Source of the DNA: an uncultured Eubacteriales bacterium
GTDB taxonomy: Bacteria; Bacillota; Clostridia; Lachnospirales; Lachnospiraceae
Reading direction: 5' to 3'
DNA length: 46,568 nucleotides
Assembly: GCA_900316755.1 (NCBI GenBank)
Contig: ONED01000009.1
Coordinates: 1 to 46,568, forward strand
The translations under genes were made by a program, and so were the position numbers. The stretch's first letter is position 1; each line of letters opens with the position of its first letter. Below are positions 21,001-28,737 of this stretch, one piece after another. The notes under the pieces are model-generated. The model saw nothing but the letters and a program-made list of their open reading frames with translations. It had not been told where the DNA came from and made no database searches.

Positions 21001-21914
21001 TCCCCTGTGACAGCGCTCACTACATCTTCTGCCAGCACCTGTCCTGCAATACGATATCGGAATGCCAGTTTTTTATTAAACTTATAGCGGCCCACTTTCG
21101 CAAGATCATAACGTCTTGGGTCAAAAAACATAGAAGTAATCAGACTTTCCGCGCTGTCCACTGCAAGCGGTTCACCCGGACGAATCTTCTTATATAACTC
21201 CAAAAGACCTTCCTGATAATTCTCAGCAACGTCCTTTCCAAAGCTTGCAAGAATCTTTGGTTCTTCCCCAAACAGCTCGATAATCTCCGGATTGGTTCCG
21301 ATTCCAAGCGCACGAATCAATACGGTAATCGGCACCTTTCTGGTCCTGTCCACACGAACCCAGAACACATCATTAGAGTCTGTCTCATACTCCAGCCATG
21401 CTCCACGATTTGGAATCACCGTGCAGGAATACAATTCCTTTCCCACTTTGTCATGCCCGACAGCATAGTAGATACCGGGTGAACGAACCAACTGGCTGAC
21501 AATGACTCTTTCCGCACCGTTAATTACAAAAGTACCGGTTGCTGTCATCAGCGGGAGGTCTCCCATAAAGATTTCATGCTCGTTGATTTCATCTGTGTCT
21601 TTGTTATAGAGCCTTACTTTCACCTTCAAAGGTGCTGCATATGTTGCATCACGCTCTTTACATTCCTCAATTGTATATTTCACATCATCTTCGCATAATG
21701 TGAAATCCACAAATTCCAAGCTCAAATGTCCGCTGTAGTCCGTAATCGGCGAAATGTCTGCAAATACTTCTTTCAATCCGGCATCCAGAAACCATTGATA
21801 CGAATCCTTCTGCACTTCGATTAAGTTCGGCATCTGCAGTACTTCTTTCTGTCTTGCATAGCTCATACGCGAACTTTTTCCGCTTTTGATAGGACGAATT
21901 CTGTTTTTCTCCAT
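18057..21914 (-). CDS. rpoB: RNA polymerase beta subunit
   Basis: Full-length 1285-residue beta subunit. The rifampicin region reads [14 protein letters not shown], then [16 protein letters not shown], with the aspartate, histidine and serine commonly altered in resistance all wild type. Downstream are [17 protein letters not shown], the [12 protein letters not shown] active-site segment and a C-terminal clamp region with [22 protein letters not shown]. The acidic tail follows. It has its own promoter just after the 582-bp palindromic element, with GAGGAG before the ATG. Confidence 0.98.
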   Translation of the reverse strand: MEKNRIRPIKSGKSSRMSYARQKEVLQMPNLIEVQKDSYQWFLDAGLKEVFADISPITDYSGHLSLEFVDFTLCEDDVKYTIEECKERDATYAAPLKVKVRLYNKDTDEINEHEIFMGDLPLMTATGTFVINGAERVIVSQLVRSPGIYYAVGHDKVGKELYSCTVIPNRGAWLEYETDSNDVFWVRVDRTRKVPITVLIRALGIGTNPEIIELFGEEPKILASFGKDVAENYQEGLLELYKKIRPGEPLAVDSAESLITSMFFDPRRYDLAKVGRYKFNKKLAFRYRIAGQVLAEDVVSAVTGEVIAQKGEKVTKEMADTIQNAAVPFVWIDVEGQDRNVKVLSNMMVKLDAVVDIDPAEVGVTESVYYPVLAELLEKTAGDIDELKEEIRKNISELIPKHITKEDIIASINYNIHLEYGMGTDDDIDHLGNRRIRAVGELLQNQYRIGLSRLERVVRERMTTQDLEGISPQSLINIKPVTAAVKEFFGSSQLSQFMDQNNPLGELTHKRRLSALGPGGLSRDRAGFEVRDVHYSHYGRMCPIETPEGPNIGLINSLASYARINQYGFVEAPYRKIDKSDPKNPVVTDEVVYMTADEEDNYHVAQANEPLDAEGHFVHKNVSGRYREETQEYERTVFDYMDVSPKMVFSVATALIPFLENDDPTRALMGSNMQRQAVPLMITEAPVVGTGIEEKTAVDSGVCVVAEEGGIVERSTSKEITIKHDDGTKKVYKLTKFLRSNQSNCYNQRPIVFKGDRVEKGQVIADGPSTSNGEMALGKNPLIGFMTWEGYNYEDAVLLSERLVQDDVYTSIHIEEYEVEARDTKLGPEEITRDIPGVGDDALKDLDDRGIIRIGAEVRAGDILVGKVTPKGETELTAEERLLRAIFGEKAREVRDTSLKVPHGEYGIVVDAKVFTRENGDELSPGVSESVRIYIAQKRKISVGDKMAGRHGNKGVVSRVLPVEDMPFLPNGRPLDIVLNPLGVPSRMNIGQVLEIHLSLAAKALGFNIATPVFDGANEIDIMDTLDLANDYVNLEWEEFEAKHGEELLPEVLQYLSDNRDHRELWKGVPLSRDGKVRLRDGRTGEYFDSPVTIGHMHYLKLHHLVDDKIHARSTGPYSLVTQQPLGGKAQFGGQRFGEMEVWALEAYGAAYTLQEILTVKSDDVVGRVKTYEAIIKGDNIPEAGIPESFKVLLKELQSLGLDVKVLKNDENGESQEVEITETVDYGETDLHSIIEGDRRYEANESYGAHGFSQQEFEGEELIDIDEEEFAEPEEIDFDGMLDEE

Positions 21915-21994
21915 TGACGTTTCACTCCTCGTATTCGTTTTTTTGGGGCTTTACTGCACTAAAATATGCTGAAATCCTAATTATTGAATCCTTT

Positions 21995-22034
21995 TTGCAC
22001 TATCGTTAGCACATACTTCTGCACAATAGTGCAA
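21995..22034. repeat. Inverted repeat in the rpoB leader
   Basis: TTGCACTAT (21995-22003) and ATAGTGCAA (22026-22034) are perfect complements around a 22-base loop that itself repeats GCACA and TGTGC pieces. The repeat lies just downstream of the rpoB promoter and would form a hairpin at the very 5' end of the rpoBC mRNA. No T-run follows, so it is not a simple terminator. Confidence 0.55.
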
Positions 22035-22039
22035 CTTAG

Positions 22040-22068
22040 AATGTATCACAAATATCAAGGCCTGTCAA
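22040..22068 (-). promoter_or_regulatory. rpoBC promoter
   Basis: Minus-strand TTGACA, 17-base spacer, TACATT, about 125 bases before the rpoB ATG and 28 bases after the edge of the palindromic element. It explains how rpoBC is expressed despite the terminator after rplL. Confidence 0.75.
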
Positions 22069-22095
22069 CCACCTTTTTTAATTTTTTGTTTTGGT

Positions 22096-22677
22096 TTACA
22101 ATTCAGTCCTCTGGGGCGGGACATCCTCGTGCCAAACGCCAATGGGGCGGACAGCACCAAGCAGTGGCAGGCTCTGACGGCCCAAAGGCTTCAAAGTTTG
22201 AGCTTTCTGCAAGTCACTTACGTTTCCCTTGTGTCCAATTTACAAAAAATCATGTATGCAAAGCCGGCTTTGCAACTAAAGGGATTCACAGTTTCCATGG
22301 GATTCAAAACTTGGCGAGCAGTTCCGAAAAAGACTATACAGTTGCGTTCGGAGAGCTGATTTTGGCAGCGCGGTCAAAACTCGCTTTGCTCAAACAATTA
22401 TCCGCGCTGCCCTCTTTTCCTCACTGCAACTGTAAGTCTTTGCACGGAATTGCTCAAAGTTATTTCACCCCATGGAAACTGTGAATCCCCGTGATTGCGA
22501 ATTTGCTTTGCATAAATGTAATAGATTCTTGTAAATTGGACACTTAGGGAAACTTGTGACTGAAGCCTTGCTCAAACTTTGAAGCCTTTGGGCCGTCAGA
22601 GCCTGCCACTGCTTGGTGCTGTCCGACCCGCCGACGTTTGGCACAAGGATGCCACGCCCCAGAGGGCTGAATTGTAA
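22096..22677. repeat. 582-bp near-palindromic giant hairpin element
   Basis: The element begins TTACAATTCAG and ends with its complement CTGAATTGTAA. Outer arms of about 205 bases (22096-22301 and 22469-22677) align along their whole length, including 56 identical bases (22148-22203 against 22570-22625). Inside, a second paired zone (about 22316-22352 against 22424-22456) leads to a terminal stem GGCAGCGCGG/CCGCGCTGCC (22364-22373, 22402-22411) with a 28-base loop containing CTCGCTTTGCTCAAACAATT. The open frames on each arm (22129-22359 plus, 22465-22680 minus) encode the same peptide stretch only because the arms are copies. It lies between the rplL terminator and the rpoB promoter. Confidence 0.93.
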
Positions 22678-22690
22678 CATTTTCTGTCAC

Positions 22691-22721
22691 AAAAAAAGAA
22701 CCATATCTTTCGATACAGTCC
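22691..22721 (-). terminator. Terminator after rplL
   Basis: Minus-strand GGACTGTATC, loop GAAA, GATATGGTTC, then seven T's. All ten stem positions pair, counting G-T wobbles. It ends the rplJL transcript before the palindromic element. Some read-through to rpoBC may be intended, as in other bacteria, but that is inference. Confidence 0.85.
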
Positions 22722-22741
22722 TTTTAAGTCATCTGATTTTA

Positions 22742-23119
22742 TTATTTTAATTCTACAGATGCACCCTCTGCTTCCAATTTAGCCTTGATTTCTTCAGCTT
22801 CTGCCTTAGAAACGCCTTCTTTTACTACCTTCGGAGCACCGTCAACTAAATCTTTTGCTTCTTTTAATCCAAGTCCCGTGATTTCACGAACCACTTTGAT
22901 TACTTTAACCTTTGAAGCGCCTGCTGATGTCAACTCTACGTTGAATTCATCTTTCTCTTCTGCAGCTGCTGCTTCACCAGCACCTGCTGCTGCAACTACA
23001 ACACCTGCTGCTGCAGATACACCAAATTCTTCTTCACATGCTTTTACCAATTCGTTTAATTCTAATACTGATAATTCTTTGATCGCATCGATCATTTCAG
23101 CTACTGTTAATTTTGCCAT
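22742..23119 (-). CDS. rplL: Ribosomal protein L7/L12
   Basis: 125 residues with the second ATG as start ([13 protein letters not shown]). GGAGG lies 9 bases before this ATG but only 3 before the upstream one, which would add Met-Thr. The N-terminal dimerization helices, the alanine/glycine-rich hinge ([17 protein letters not shown]) and the C-terminal factor-binding domain ([24 protein letters not shown]) are all present. It forms the ribosomal stalk with L10 and recruits EF-Tu and EF-G. Confidence 0.97.
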   Translation of the reverse strand: MAKLTVAEMIDAIKELSVLELNELVKACEEEFGVSAAAGVVVAAAGAGEAAAAEEKDEFNVELTSAGASKVKVIKVVREITGLGLKEAKDLVDGAPKVVKEGVSKAEAEEIKAKLEAEGASVELK

Positions 23120-23164
23120 TGTCATTTACCTCCGTAAAATAATTTTTTTAATTTGTTTTCTTTC

Positions 23165-23698
23165 TTATGCTTCCGCCGGAGCTTCTACTGCCTCAGCCGG
23201 AGCCTCTACTGCTTCGCCGTCTTTTTCAGCGATTTGCTTAATAACACGAGCAAAGTTTGTAATTGGTGACTGGATACTTCCAAGGAATTTGGAAAGTAAC
23301 TCTTCTCTGGATGGAATGTTTGACAATGCAATTACGCCATTTACATCGTAAAGCTTTCCTTCCACTACACCGGCCTTCACTTCTAACTTTTCAGCCGTCT
23401 TTGCAAATTTGCAAATAATTCTTGCCGGAGCGGTCGCGTCATCTTTTGAAATTGCGATAGCGCTTGGCCCTTCCAGATATTCGTCAAGACTTTCGAATGC
23501 AGTTCCTTCAAACGCTCTTTTCATCATCGTGTTCTTGCAAACCTTATAGATAATGCCTGCATCTCTTAACTGTTTACGAAGTTCTGTGTCTTCTGCAACA
23601 GTCAGACCACGATAGTCAACTAAAACGATGGACTGAGCATCCTTTACGTCTGCAGCGATTGCCTCAACGATTGGTTGTTTTAATTCAACTTTTGCCAC
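23165..23698 (-). CDS. rplJ: Ribosomal protein L10, GTG start
   Basis: 177 residues, anchoring L7/L12 dimers to the ribosome. The start is GTG with AGGAGG ten bases upstream. The N-terminal rRNA-binding part (VLVDYRGLTVAEDTELRKQLRDAGI, VCKNTMMKRAF) is typical. The C-terminal helix that binds L7/L12 is followed by an extra acidic tail in which EAVEAPA is repeated twice, making it slightly longer than usual. Preceded by an L10 leader and a consensus promoter. Confidence 0.97.
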   Translation of the reverse strand: MAKVELKQPIVEAIAADVKDAQSIVLVDYRGLTVAEDTELRKQLRDAGIIYKVCKNTMMKRAFEGTAFESLDEYLEGPSAIAISKDDATAPARIICKFAKTAEKLEVKAGVVEGKLYDVNGVIALSNIPSREELLSKFLGSIQSPITNFARVIKQIAEKDGEAVEAPAEAVEAPAEA

Positions 23699-23755
23699 GA
23701 ATGGTGCACCTCCTTATATGATTTTAAAAATGGCACCGCCGATTGAGTTTCTAAA

Positions 23756-23876
23756 TATAAGAAAACCTCTTCGTCCGCAGACAAAGAGGTTTTGTAATTC
23801 GAAACTTGAATTTCAATCTTCCTCGGTAGGCGTTTTTATCCTTATGCTTTGCAGCACCTACTGTCTTCGGCAGTTA
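23756..23876 (-). ncRNA. L10 leader (autoregulatory RNA) with attenuator hairpin
   Basis: The minus strand reads CTGCCGAAGACAGTAGGTGC, then GCCTACCGAGG after a spacer. This pairing of CAGTAGGTGC with GCCTACCG is the hallmark of the L10(L12)4-binding leader. It is followed by a strong hairpin, AAAACCTCTTTGTC with GACGAAGAGGTTTT, and a T-rich tail (23761-23794), which looks like an intrinsic terminator. L10 binding would tune read-through into rplJ-rplL. Confidence 0.88.
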
Positions 23877-23887
23877 ATTCCTTTGCT

Positions 23888-23916
23888 ATTATAGCAAGCG
23901 ATATATTCGATGTCAA
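23888..23916 (-). promoter_or_regulatory. rplJL promoter, consensus
   Basis: Minus-strand TTGACA, 17-base spacer, TATAAT: a full match to the housekeeping consensus, placed just after the rplA stop codon and just before the L10 leader. Confidence 0.88.
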
Positions 23917-23923
23917 CAAATTT

Positions 23924-24613
23924 TTACAATTTTGCCGGATTCACTTTTACGCCCGGTCCCATAGTAGAAGTCAGTGTTACACTCTTCAAATACTGACCCT
24001 TAAGCGCTGCCGGTTTTGCTTTGTTAATTGCATCGATAAGCGTTTGGAAGTTGTCCGCTAATTGTTCTTCTGTAAAAGAAGCTTTTCCAACTGGCACGTG
24101 GATAATGTTTGTTTTATCTAATCTGTATTCAATCTTACCGGCTTTAATATCATTGATTGCCTTTGTAACATCCATTGTTACTGTACCTGCCTTCGGGTTT
24201 GGCATTAAGCCCTTTGGTCCGAGCACACGTCCAAGACGTCCGACAACACCCATCATATCCGGTGTAGCAACTACAACGTCAAACTCAAACCAGCCTTCAT
24301 TCTGAATCTTCGGAATCAGGTCTTCTGCTCCAACGTAATCTGCTCCTGCTGCCTTCGCTTCTTCTGCTTTTGCATCCTTCGCAAATACTAAGATACGAAC
24401 TTTCTTTCCTGTTCCGTGCGGCAGTACAACTGCACCACGAATCTGCTGATCTGCATGACGTCCATCACAGCCTGTTCTAATGTGAACCTCAATGGTTTCA
24501 TCGAATTTTGCTACCGCACTCTTTTTTACTAATGCGATTGCTTCTGCTTTATCGTAAAGATTTCCTCTTTCGATCTGTTTTGCAGCTTCTACGTATTTCT
24601 TTCCTCTTTTCAT
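23924..24613 (-). CDS. rplA: Ribosomal protein L1
   Basis: 229 residues, full length, forming the mobile L1 stalk that helps release E-site tRNA. Visible hallmarks: [16 protein letters not shown] at the start, the [14 protein letters not shown] segment, [15 protein letters not shown] and [19 protein letters not shown]. It directly follows rplK and ends the rpmG-secE-nusG-rplKA unit. In many bacteria L1 represses its own operon by binding the mRNA near rplK. No such site was worked out here. Confidence 0.98.
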   Translation of the reverse strand: MKRGKKYVEAAKQIERGNLYDKAEAIALVKKSAVAKFDETIEVHIRTGCDGRHADQQIRGAVVLPHGTGKKVRILVFAKDAKAEEAKAAGADYVGAEDLIPKIQNEGWFEFDVVVATPDMMGVVGRLGRVLGPKGLMPNPKAGTVTMDVTKAINDIKAGKIEYRLDKTNIIHVPVGKASFTEEQLADNFQTLIDAINKAKPAALKGQYLKSVTLTSTMGPGVKVNPAKL

Positions 24614-24687
24614 TTCAATAACCTCCTAGTGGTAATATCGGGAGCTAGCCCTCCCACGTTTCTGATTTAACAATGTAGTGCCAATGC

Positions 24688-25113
24688 CTATTCTTCTACC
24701 TTCACACCCATAGAGCGGCATGTTCCTGCGATCATGCTCATTGCAGCTTCCACAGATGCTGCATTTAAATCAGGCATCTTTGTCTTTGCAATCTCTTCTA
24801 ACTGTGCTTTTGTAATGGTAGCTACTTTTGTCTTGTTCGGAACTCCTGAACCGGATTTCAATCCGCAGGCTTTCTTAATCAAAACTGCTGCCGGTGGTGT
24901 CTTTGTAATGAAGCTGAAGCTTCTGTCATTATAAACTGTGATGACTACAGGGATAATCATGCCATCCTGATCTGCAGTCTTTGCGTTGAATTGCTTTGTA
25001 AATTCAACAATGTTTACACCATGCTGTCCAAGTGCCGGACCTACCGGTGGTGCTGGAGTTGCCTTTCCAGCAGGAATCTGTAATTTGATATAACCTGTAA
25101 CTTTCTTTGCCAT
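24688..25113 (-). CDS. rplK: Ribosomal protein L11
   Basis: 141 residues, full length. The N-terminal [19 protein letters not shown] segment (thiostrepton/factor-binding loop) and the C-terminal rRNA-binding part with [22 protein letters not shown] are intact. L11 sits at the GTPase-associated centre and takes part in the stringent response through RelA-type enzymes. Ribosome site AGGAGG-like (AAGGAGGTACTG) before the ATG. Confidence 0.98.
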   Translation of the reverse strand: MAKKVTGYIKLQIPAGKATPAPPVGPALGQHGVNIVEFTKQFNAKTADQDGMIIPVVITVYNDRSFSFITKTPPAAVLIKKACGLKSGSGVPNKTKVATITKAQLEEIAKTKMPDLNAASVEAAMSMIAGTCRSMGVKVEE

Positions 25114-25184
25114 TTTTCAGTACCTCCTTGTGGTATTTACGGGGATTTCCCTCCCACTTTTACTTGTTACATTTTTGCATTTGC

Positions 25185-25703
25185 TTATTGCATTTTTTTC
25201 ACTTCTGAGAAACTAATCTCTACTGGTGTTTCACGACCAAACAGTTCAACATTGATTGTCAGACTTTGTTTCTGGGTATTGACTTCTTTCACCTTACCCA
25301 CGGTATCCTTCCATGCTCCCGAAGTAACTATAATCGTCTCGCCGACCTCATATCCAACGACAACGCCTGCCTCCATAATGCCCAGAGCATCGATTTCCGC
25401 ATCTGTTAGCGGCACCGGCTTTGATCCCGGTCCTACGAATCCCGTCACACCCCTTGTATTTCTTACAACATACCACGTGTCATCATTCATAATCATATGA
25501 AGCATCACGTAGCCGGGGAACATCTTTTTCTGAGAGGCTTTTTGTGTTCCGTTTTTGATTTCGACTACTTCCTGCATCGGAACCCTCACTTCCAAAATCT
25601 GATCTTCAAGGTGTCTGTTTTCAATTGTCTTATCAATGTTAGCTTTTACTTTGTTTTCATACCCTGAATAAGTATGAACTACATACCATTTTGCTTCCGA
25701 CAT
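25185..25703 (-). CDS. nusG: Transcription termination/antitermination protein NusG
   Basis: 172 residues using the ATG before SEAKWYVVHTYSGYENKV. AAAGGTG precedes it, and the upstream in-frame ATG (five codons earlier) lacks a proper site. NGN domain at residues about 1-115 with MFPGYVMLHM and WYVVRNTRGVTGFVG, then a KOW domain at the C-terminus (VGETIIVTSGAWKDTVGKVKEVN). It binds RNA polymerase and couples it to Rho or the ribosome. Usual secE-nusG-rplK order. Confidence 0.97.
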   Translation of the reverse strand: MSEAKWYVVHTYSGYENKVKANIDKTIENRHLEDQILEVRVPMQEVVEIKNGTQKASQKKMFPGYVMLHMIMNDDTWYVVRNTRGVTGFVGPGSKPVPLTDAEIDALGIMEAGVVVGYEVGETIIVTSGAWKDTVGKVKEVNTQKQSLTINVELFGRETPVEISFSEVKKMQ

Positions 25704-25733
25704 AAAATCACCTTTCATCTTTGTATACAGTTT

Positions 25734-25934
25734 TTATCGTACGATGAAGTCAATCCCGTACTGGAGTAATGCATCGATGATTGCTATGATTGCTCCAAGC
25801 ACAATCGAGCATACTGTAACTGCTACCGTCTGTTTCGCAAGTGTTTTCTTATCCGGCCAGATAACTTTTTTAAACTCTGCCTTCAAATTTTTGAACCAGC
25901 TGCTTTTTTTTGTCTTTTCTGTATTCTCTGCCAT
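25734..25934 (-). CDS. secE: Preprotein translocase subunit SecE
   Basis: 66 residues from the ATG before AENTEKTKK, with GAAAGGAAG upstream. A longer in-frame reading begins at TTG inside that ribosome site and was rejected. A short charged N-terminus is followed by the conserved FKNLKAEFKKVIWPDKKTL amphipathic segment and one membrane helix (TVAVTVCSIVLGAIIAIIDALL). This is the short Gram-positive form that holds SecY together. Confidence 0.95.
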   Translation of the reverse strand: MAENTEKTKKSSWFKNLKAEFKKVIWPDKKTLAKQTVAVTVCSIVLGAIIAIIDALLQYGIDFIVR

Positions 25935-25957
25935 ACATTCACTTCCTTTCAACGATC

Positions 25958-26107
25958 CTATTTCGTTTCTTTGTGTAATGTGTGTGATTTACAGAATCTG
26001 CAGTACTTTTTTGTTTCCATACGTTCCGGATGTGTTTTCTTATCCTTGGTCGTATTGTAGTTACGTTGCTTACATTCTGTACATGCCAATGTTATTCTTG
26101 TGCGCAC
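25958..26107 (-). CDS. rpmG: Ribosomal protein L33, GTG start
   Basis: 49 residues: [20 protein letters not shown], then [20 protein letters not shown] and a short tail. Both CxxC pairs (CTEC and CRFC) are present, so this is the zinc-binding version of L33. The start codon is GTG with GAGGTGG five bases upstream. It opens the rpmG-secE-nusG-rplKA unit, the usual clostridial order. Confidence 0.96.
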   Translation of the reverse strand: MRTRITLACTECKQRNYNTTKDKKTHPERMETKKYCRFCKSHTLHKETK

Positions 26108-26179
26108 AACTTCCACCTCGCTTTGTTCGTATTTTTACGTGTTACATGGTAGTTTGCGAGACTACCTAATTTTAGGCAT

Positions 26180-26251
26180 AAAAAAAAGACCTACTTCCAT
26201 TCGCTCGACCATTGTATCATAAGTCAAGCCACACGTCAAGTGGTCTTTTTT
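26180..26251 (-). terminator. dapF terminator with the rpmG promoter inside its loop
   Basis: On the minus strand AAAAAAGACCACTT pairs with AAGTAGGTCTTTTTT (one bulge), leaving a 41-base loop and a T9 tail. That forms an intrinsic terminator for dapF. Inside the loop is the promoter TTGACG, 17-base spacer, TACAAT (26211-26239). Transcripts from this promoter would start inside the loop and carry only the second arm, so they escape termination. Confidence 0.7.
26211..26239 (-). promoter_or_regulatory. Promoter of rpmG-secE-nusG-rplK-rplA
   Basis: Minus-strand TTGACG, 17-base spacer, TACAAT, about 105 bases before the rpmG GTG. The leader carries a GGTAGT/ACTACC hairpin near 26150-26168. Confidence 0.72.
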
Positions 26252-26259
26252 CCATTTTT

Positions 26260-27093
26260 TTAAATCCGGATTTCTCCTTCAAAGGAAATCTCAGCCGGTC
26301 CGGTCATATAGACCTTATCTGCCGCTCTATCCCATTCAATCTGCAAATCTCCGCCGAGCAGTTTTACCGTCACCTGATTCTCGGTCAAGCCGTTCAAAAT
26401 ACTCGCAACCGCAACTGCACACGCGCCGGTTCCGCAAGCCAGGGTTTCGCCGGAACCCCGCTCCCAGACACGCATCTCCACTGTATTTTTGTCAAGCACC
26501 TTTGCAAATTCCGTATTAATCCGTTTTGGAAACCGCTCATGGTTTTCAAACTTCGGTCCAATCTTTTCGATTTCGAGCTCCTTAACATCATCTACATAGA
26601 CAACTGCATGAGGATTGCCCATAGAAACCCCGGTCATACGATATTCTTTTCCGTCTACGAGAATGGGTGCATTGATAACCGAATCTTCCTCCGCTATGAT
26701 TGGAATATCTGCCGGGGTAAGCTTCGGGCTTCCCATATCGACCCTTACCAGCTTCACTTTTCCATCTTCCACCGTCAAATCCAGATATTTAATTCCACCG
26801 AGGGTCTCCACAGAAATCCTCGTCTTATCCGTCAGACCATAATCATATACATATTTTCCCACACAACGGATTCCGTTTCCGCACATTTCGCCTCTGGAGC
26901 CGTCTGCGTTATACATTTCCATCTCAAAATCGGCAACTTTCGATGGGTTAATCATAATCAGTCCGTCTGAGCCAACTCCAAAATTACGGTTGCTCACTTT
27001 GACAGCCAATTCCGACGGGTGTGCAATCCTCTCCTTAAAACAATTTACATACACGTAGTCATTTCCCAATCCTTGCATTTTTGTGAATTTCAT
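26260..27093 (-). CDS. dapF: Diaminopimelate epimerase
   Basis: 277 residues from the ATG before KFTKMQGLGNDYVYV, with AAGAGGAACAG upstream; the in-frame extension upstream does not look like DapF. It interconverts LL- and meso-diaminopimelate for lysine and peptidoglycan synthesis. The two catalytic cysteines are C71 in GEMCGNGIRC and C220 in LACGTGACA. The gene lies 19 bases after the ribbon-helix-helix gene and probably shares its transcript with the SPFH gene. Confidence 0.96.
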   Translation of the reverse strand: MKFTKMQGLGNDYVYVNCFKERIAHPSELAVKVSNRNFGVGSDGLIMINPSKVADFEMEMYNADGSRGEMCGNGIRCVGKYVYDYGLTDKTRISVETLGGIKYLDLTVEDGKVKLVRVDMGSPKLTPADIPIIAEEDSVINAPILVDGKEYRMTGVSMGNPHAVVYVDDVKELEIEKIGPKFENHERFPKRINTEFAKVLDKNTVEMRVWERGSGETLACGTGACAVAVASILNGLTENQVTVKLLGGDLQIEWDRAADKVYMTGPAEISFEGEIRI

Positions 27094-27112
27094 AATCTGT
27101 TCCTCTTGCTCT

Positions 27113-27334
27113 CTATTGTTGTTCCTTATCCGTGTGTGGCAAATCAATCTGTGGACGGACATGCAGTTCCTTTGAAATGTATTTTCCGTCTTTTCGATGC
27201 TGCTTCACACATTCTGTAAGCAGAAATTCAATCTGCCCGTTGAGTGAACGAAAATCATCCTCTGCCCATGCTGCAAGGGCATCGTATAACTTCGGGGATA
27301 ACCGAAGCGGTACTTGTTTCTTCACATCTGCCAT
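27113..27334 (-). CDS. Arc-type ribbon-helix-helix DNA-binding protein
   Basis: 73 residues. KKQVPLRLSPKLYDALAAWAEDD looks like a ribbon-helix-helix: the strand QVPLRLS, helix A, then SLNGQIEFLLTECVKQHRK as helix B. The start ATG is one base past the stop codon of the SPFH gene, so the two are translationally coupled. The C-terminal 25 residues are polar. It may regulate the SPFH gene: two TGATATCA palindromes lie upstream of that gene. The target is inference. Confidence 0.8.
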   Translation of the reverse strand: MADVKKQVPLRLSPKLYDALAAWAEDDFRSLNGQIEFLLTECVKQHRKDGKYISKELHVRPQIDLPHTDKEQQ

Positions 27335-27335
27335 C

Positions 27336-28343
27336 TTAATACAAACTTCCCGTATTTACAATAGGCTGTGCGTCATGATTTCCGCAAAGAACAACCAGTA
27401 AATTAGATACCATCGCAGCTTTTCTTTCGTCATCTAATGTTACCAACTCATTTTCGTTTAAACGTTCCAGAGCCATCTCTACCATTCCGACCGCTCCGTC
27501 TACAATCATTTTTCTCGCATCAATGATTGCAGAAGCCTGCTGTCTCTGAAGCATAACTGCCGCAATTTCCGGAGCGTACGCCAGATAGGTGATGCGTGCC
27601 TCTACGATTTCCAGCCCTGCTTCTTCTACTTTTTCCTGAATTTCCTGTTTAATGCGTGCCGCAACTACCTCACTGGAACCCCTAAGGCTTCCCTCATCGG
27701 CAATTCCATCGCCTGTCGTGTCCACATTCGGTGACACATCATATGGATATAATCTGACAATGTTCCTCAGCGCACTGTCGCACTGGAGAGAAAGATATTC
27801 CTTGTAATTGTCTACATTAAAGACTGCTTTTGCGGTGTCCACTACACGCCATGTTACAGCAATCCCAATTTCCACCGGATTTCCCAGACAGTCATTGATT
27901 TTCTGACGATTATTGTTGAGTGTCATGATTTTTAAGGAAATCTTTTTGTCCACCGTCTCCAGAGAAACATCTGCTGTATTCCCGGAAATCATCATAGATT
28001 TTTTTATACCGCTGTCCACATCGCCGCTCTGATTCAACTTTGTCTTCGCTGCCGGATTAAATCCCACGCAGAAGGGATTCACAAAATAAAACCCGTCGTT
28101 CTTTAATGTTCCGATGTATTTTCCGAATAAAGTAAGTACAAGTGCTTCCTGCGGTTTTAGGGTTTTCAGCCCACAGAACAAAATCCAGCCGAACGTCATC
28201 CAGACGGACGTTACAGCAATCAATGGAACATTCGTCCAGATGATTCCAAAAATAAAACCCACGATTGCAACTGCGTATAAGGCAAGTGTGAGTAACAACA
28301 CTGCCATCCCATTCTTCTTATTTTGTAATGTAATTTCTTTCAT
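27336..28343 (-). CDS. SPFH/Band-7 domain membrane protein
   Basis: 335 residues. Two hydrophobic helices (about 13-35 and 38-58) anchor an SPFH (stomatin/prohibitin/flotillin) domain with KPQEALVLTLFGKYIGTL, then GIAVTWRVVDTAKAVFNV and AALR-type helices, followed by a coiled-coil region with VEARITYLAYAPEIAAVMLQRQQA. Such proteins form membrane scaffolds; their precise role in Firmicutes is unknown. It heads the SPFH-RHH-dapF unit with AAAGGAGG before the ATG. Confidence 0.9.
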   Translation of the reverse strand: MKEITLQNKKNGMAVLLLTLALYAVAIVGFIFGIIWTNVPLIAVTSVWMTFGWILFCGLKTLKPQEALVLTLFGKYIGTLKNDGFYFVNPFCVGFNPAAKTKLNQSGDVDSGIKKSMMISGNTADVSLETVDKKISLKIMTLNNNRQKINDCLGNPVEIGIAVTWRVVDTAKAVFNVDNYKEYLSLQCDSALRNIVRLYPYDVSPNVDTTGDGIADEGSLRGSSEVVAARIKQEIQEKVEEAGLEIVEARITYLAYAPEIAAVMLQRQQASAIIDARKMIVDGAVGMVEMALERLNENELVTLDDERKAAMVSNLLVVLCGNHDAQPIVNTGSLY

Positions 28344-28364
28344 AAAACACTACCTCCTTTATTT

Positions 28365-28383
28365 TGATATCAAAATGATATCA
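28365..28383. promoter_or_regulatory. Tandem TGATATCA palindromes upstream of the SPFH gene
   Basis: Two perfect 8-bp palindromes, TGATATCA at 28365-28372 and 28376-28383, start 11 bp apart, so they face the same side of the helix. They lie 22 bases before the SPFH ATG, between promoter and ribosome site. Paired short palindromes at one-turn spacing are what a tetrameric ribbon-helix-helix protein would bind. Confidence 0.6.
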
Positions 28384-28421
28384 CCTTTATTTCATTTGTG
28401 CAAGGGGTATTTTATCTTTTC

Positions 28422-28478
28422 TTACCTTTTCTTATGACTTTCTTTAGATTGTTTAGATTTCTTTTTAGAATTGGACAT
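28422..28478 (-). CDS. Possible 18-residue basic peptide
   Basis: A short ORF, ATG preceded by GTGAGGAAAAT, encodes MSNSKKKSKQSKESHKKR: 10 of 18 residues are basic. It lies in the leader region upstream of the SPFH gene. The ribosome site and composition make it plausible as a real small protein or leader, but there is no comparative support. The chance that it is meaningless is substantial. Confidence 0.3.
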   Translation of the reverse strand: MSNSKKKSKQSKESHKKR

Positions 28479-28527
28479 ATTTTCCTCACATCTGTCTTAT
28501 ATAATAAACTCATAAAACAAGTGAGGA

Positions 28528-28568
28528 CAACGGTTGGACTTAAGTATTTATTTACGACCGTTGGGCTT
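28528..28568. repeat. Direct repeat, 27-bp spacing, upstream of SPFH gene
   Basis: CAACGGTTGGACTT (28528-28541) is repeated as CGACCGTTGGGCTT (28555-28568). Flanking AT-rich arms, ATAAACTCATAAAAC near 28504 and GTTTTATACGTTTAT near 28583, are roughly inverted. Possibly a regulator site; no protein can be assigned. Confidence 0.4.
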
Positions 28569-28618
28569 CGTCTAAAAATTCCGTTTTATACGTTTATCAT
28601 AAATTCTCTTTTCTCCTG

Positions 28619-28650
28619 AAAAAGACCGGCAGAAAATCGCCGGTCTTTTT
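28619..28650 (-). terminator. Terminator after the metY-rrf2 unit
   Basis: The hairpin AAAGACCGGC, loop AGAAAATC, GCCGGTCTTT has T-runs on both strands, so it can work in both directions. It lies about 90 bases after the rrf2 stop. The stretch 28651-28737 between them holds nothing recognisable. Confidence 0.85.
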
Positions 28651-28737
28651 CATATGAAACATCGGAAGTAAAATGGCAAAGCCCACAAAATTTCCTCTGT
28701 TTTGATTATGCAAAAATTATTGACATAGACGAAACCA

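Noticed and set aside
22129..22359. Plus-strand ORF of 76 codons inside the giant palindrome
   Set aside because: It and the minus-strand ORF at 22465-22680 share a peptide stretch only because the arms are inverted copies. No ribosome site, no recognisable domain.
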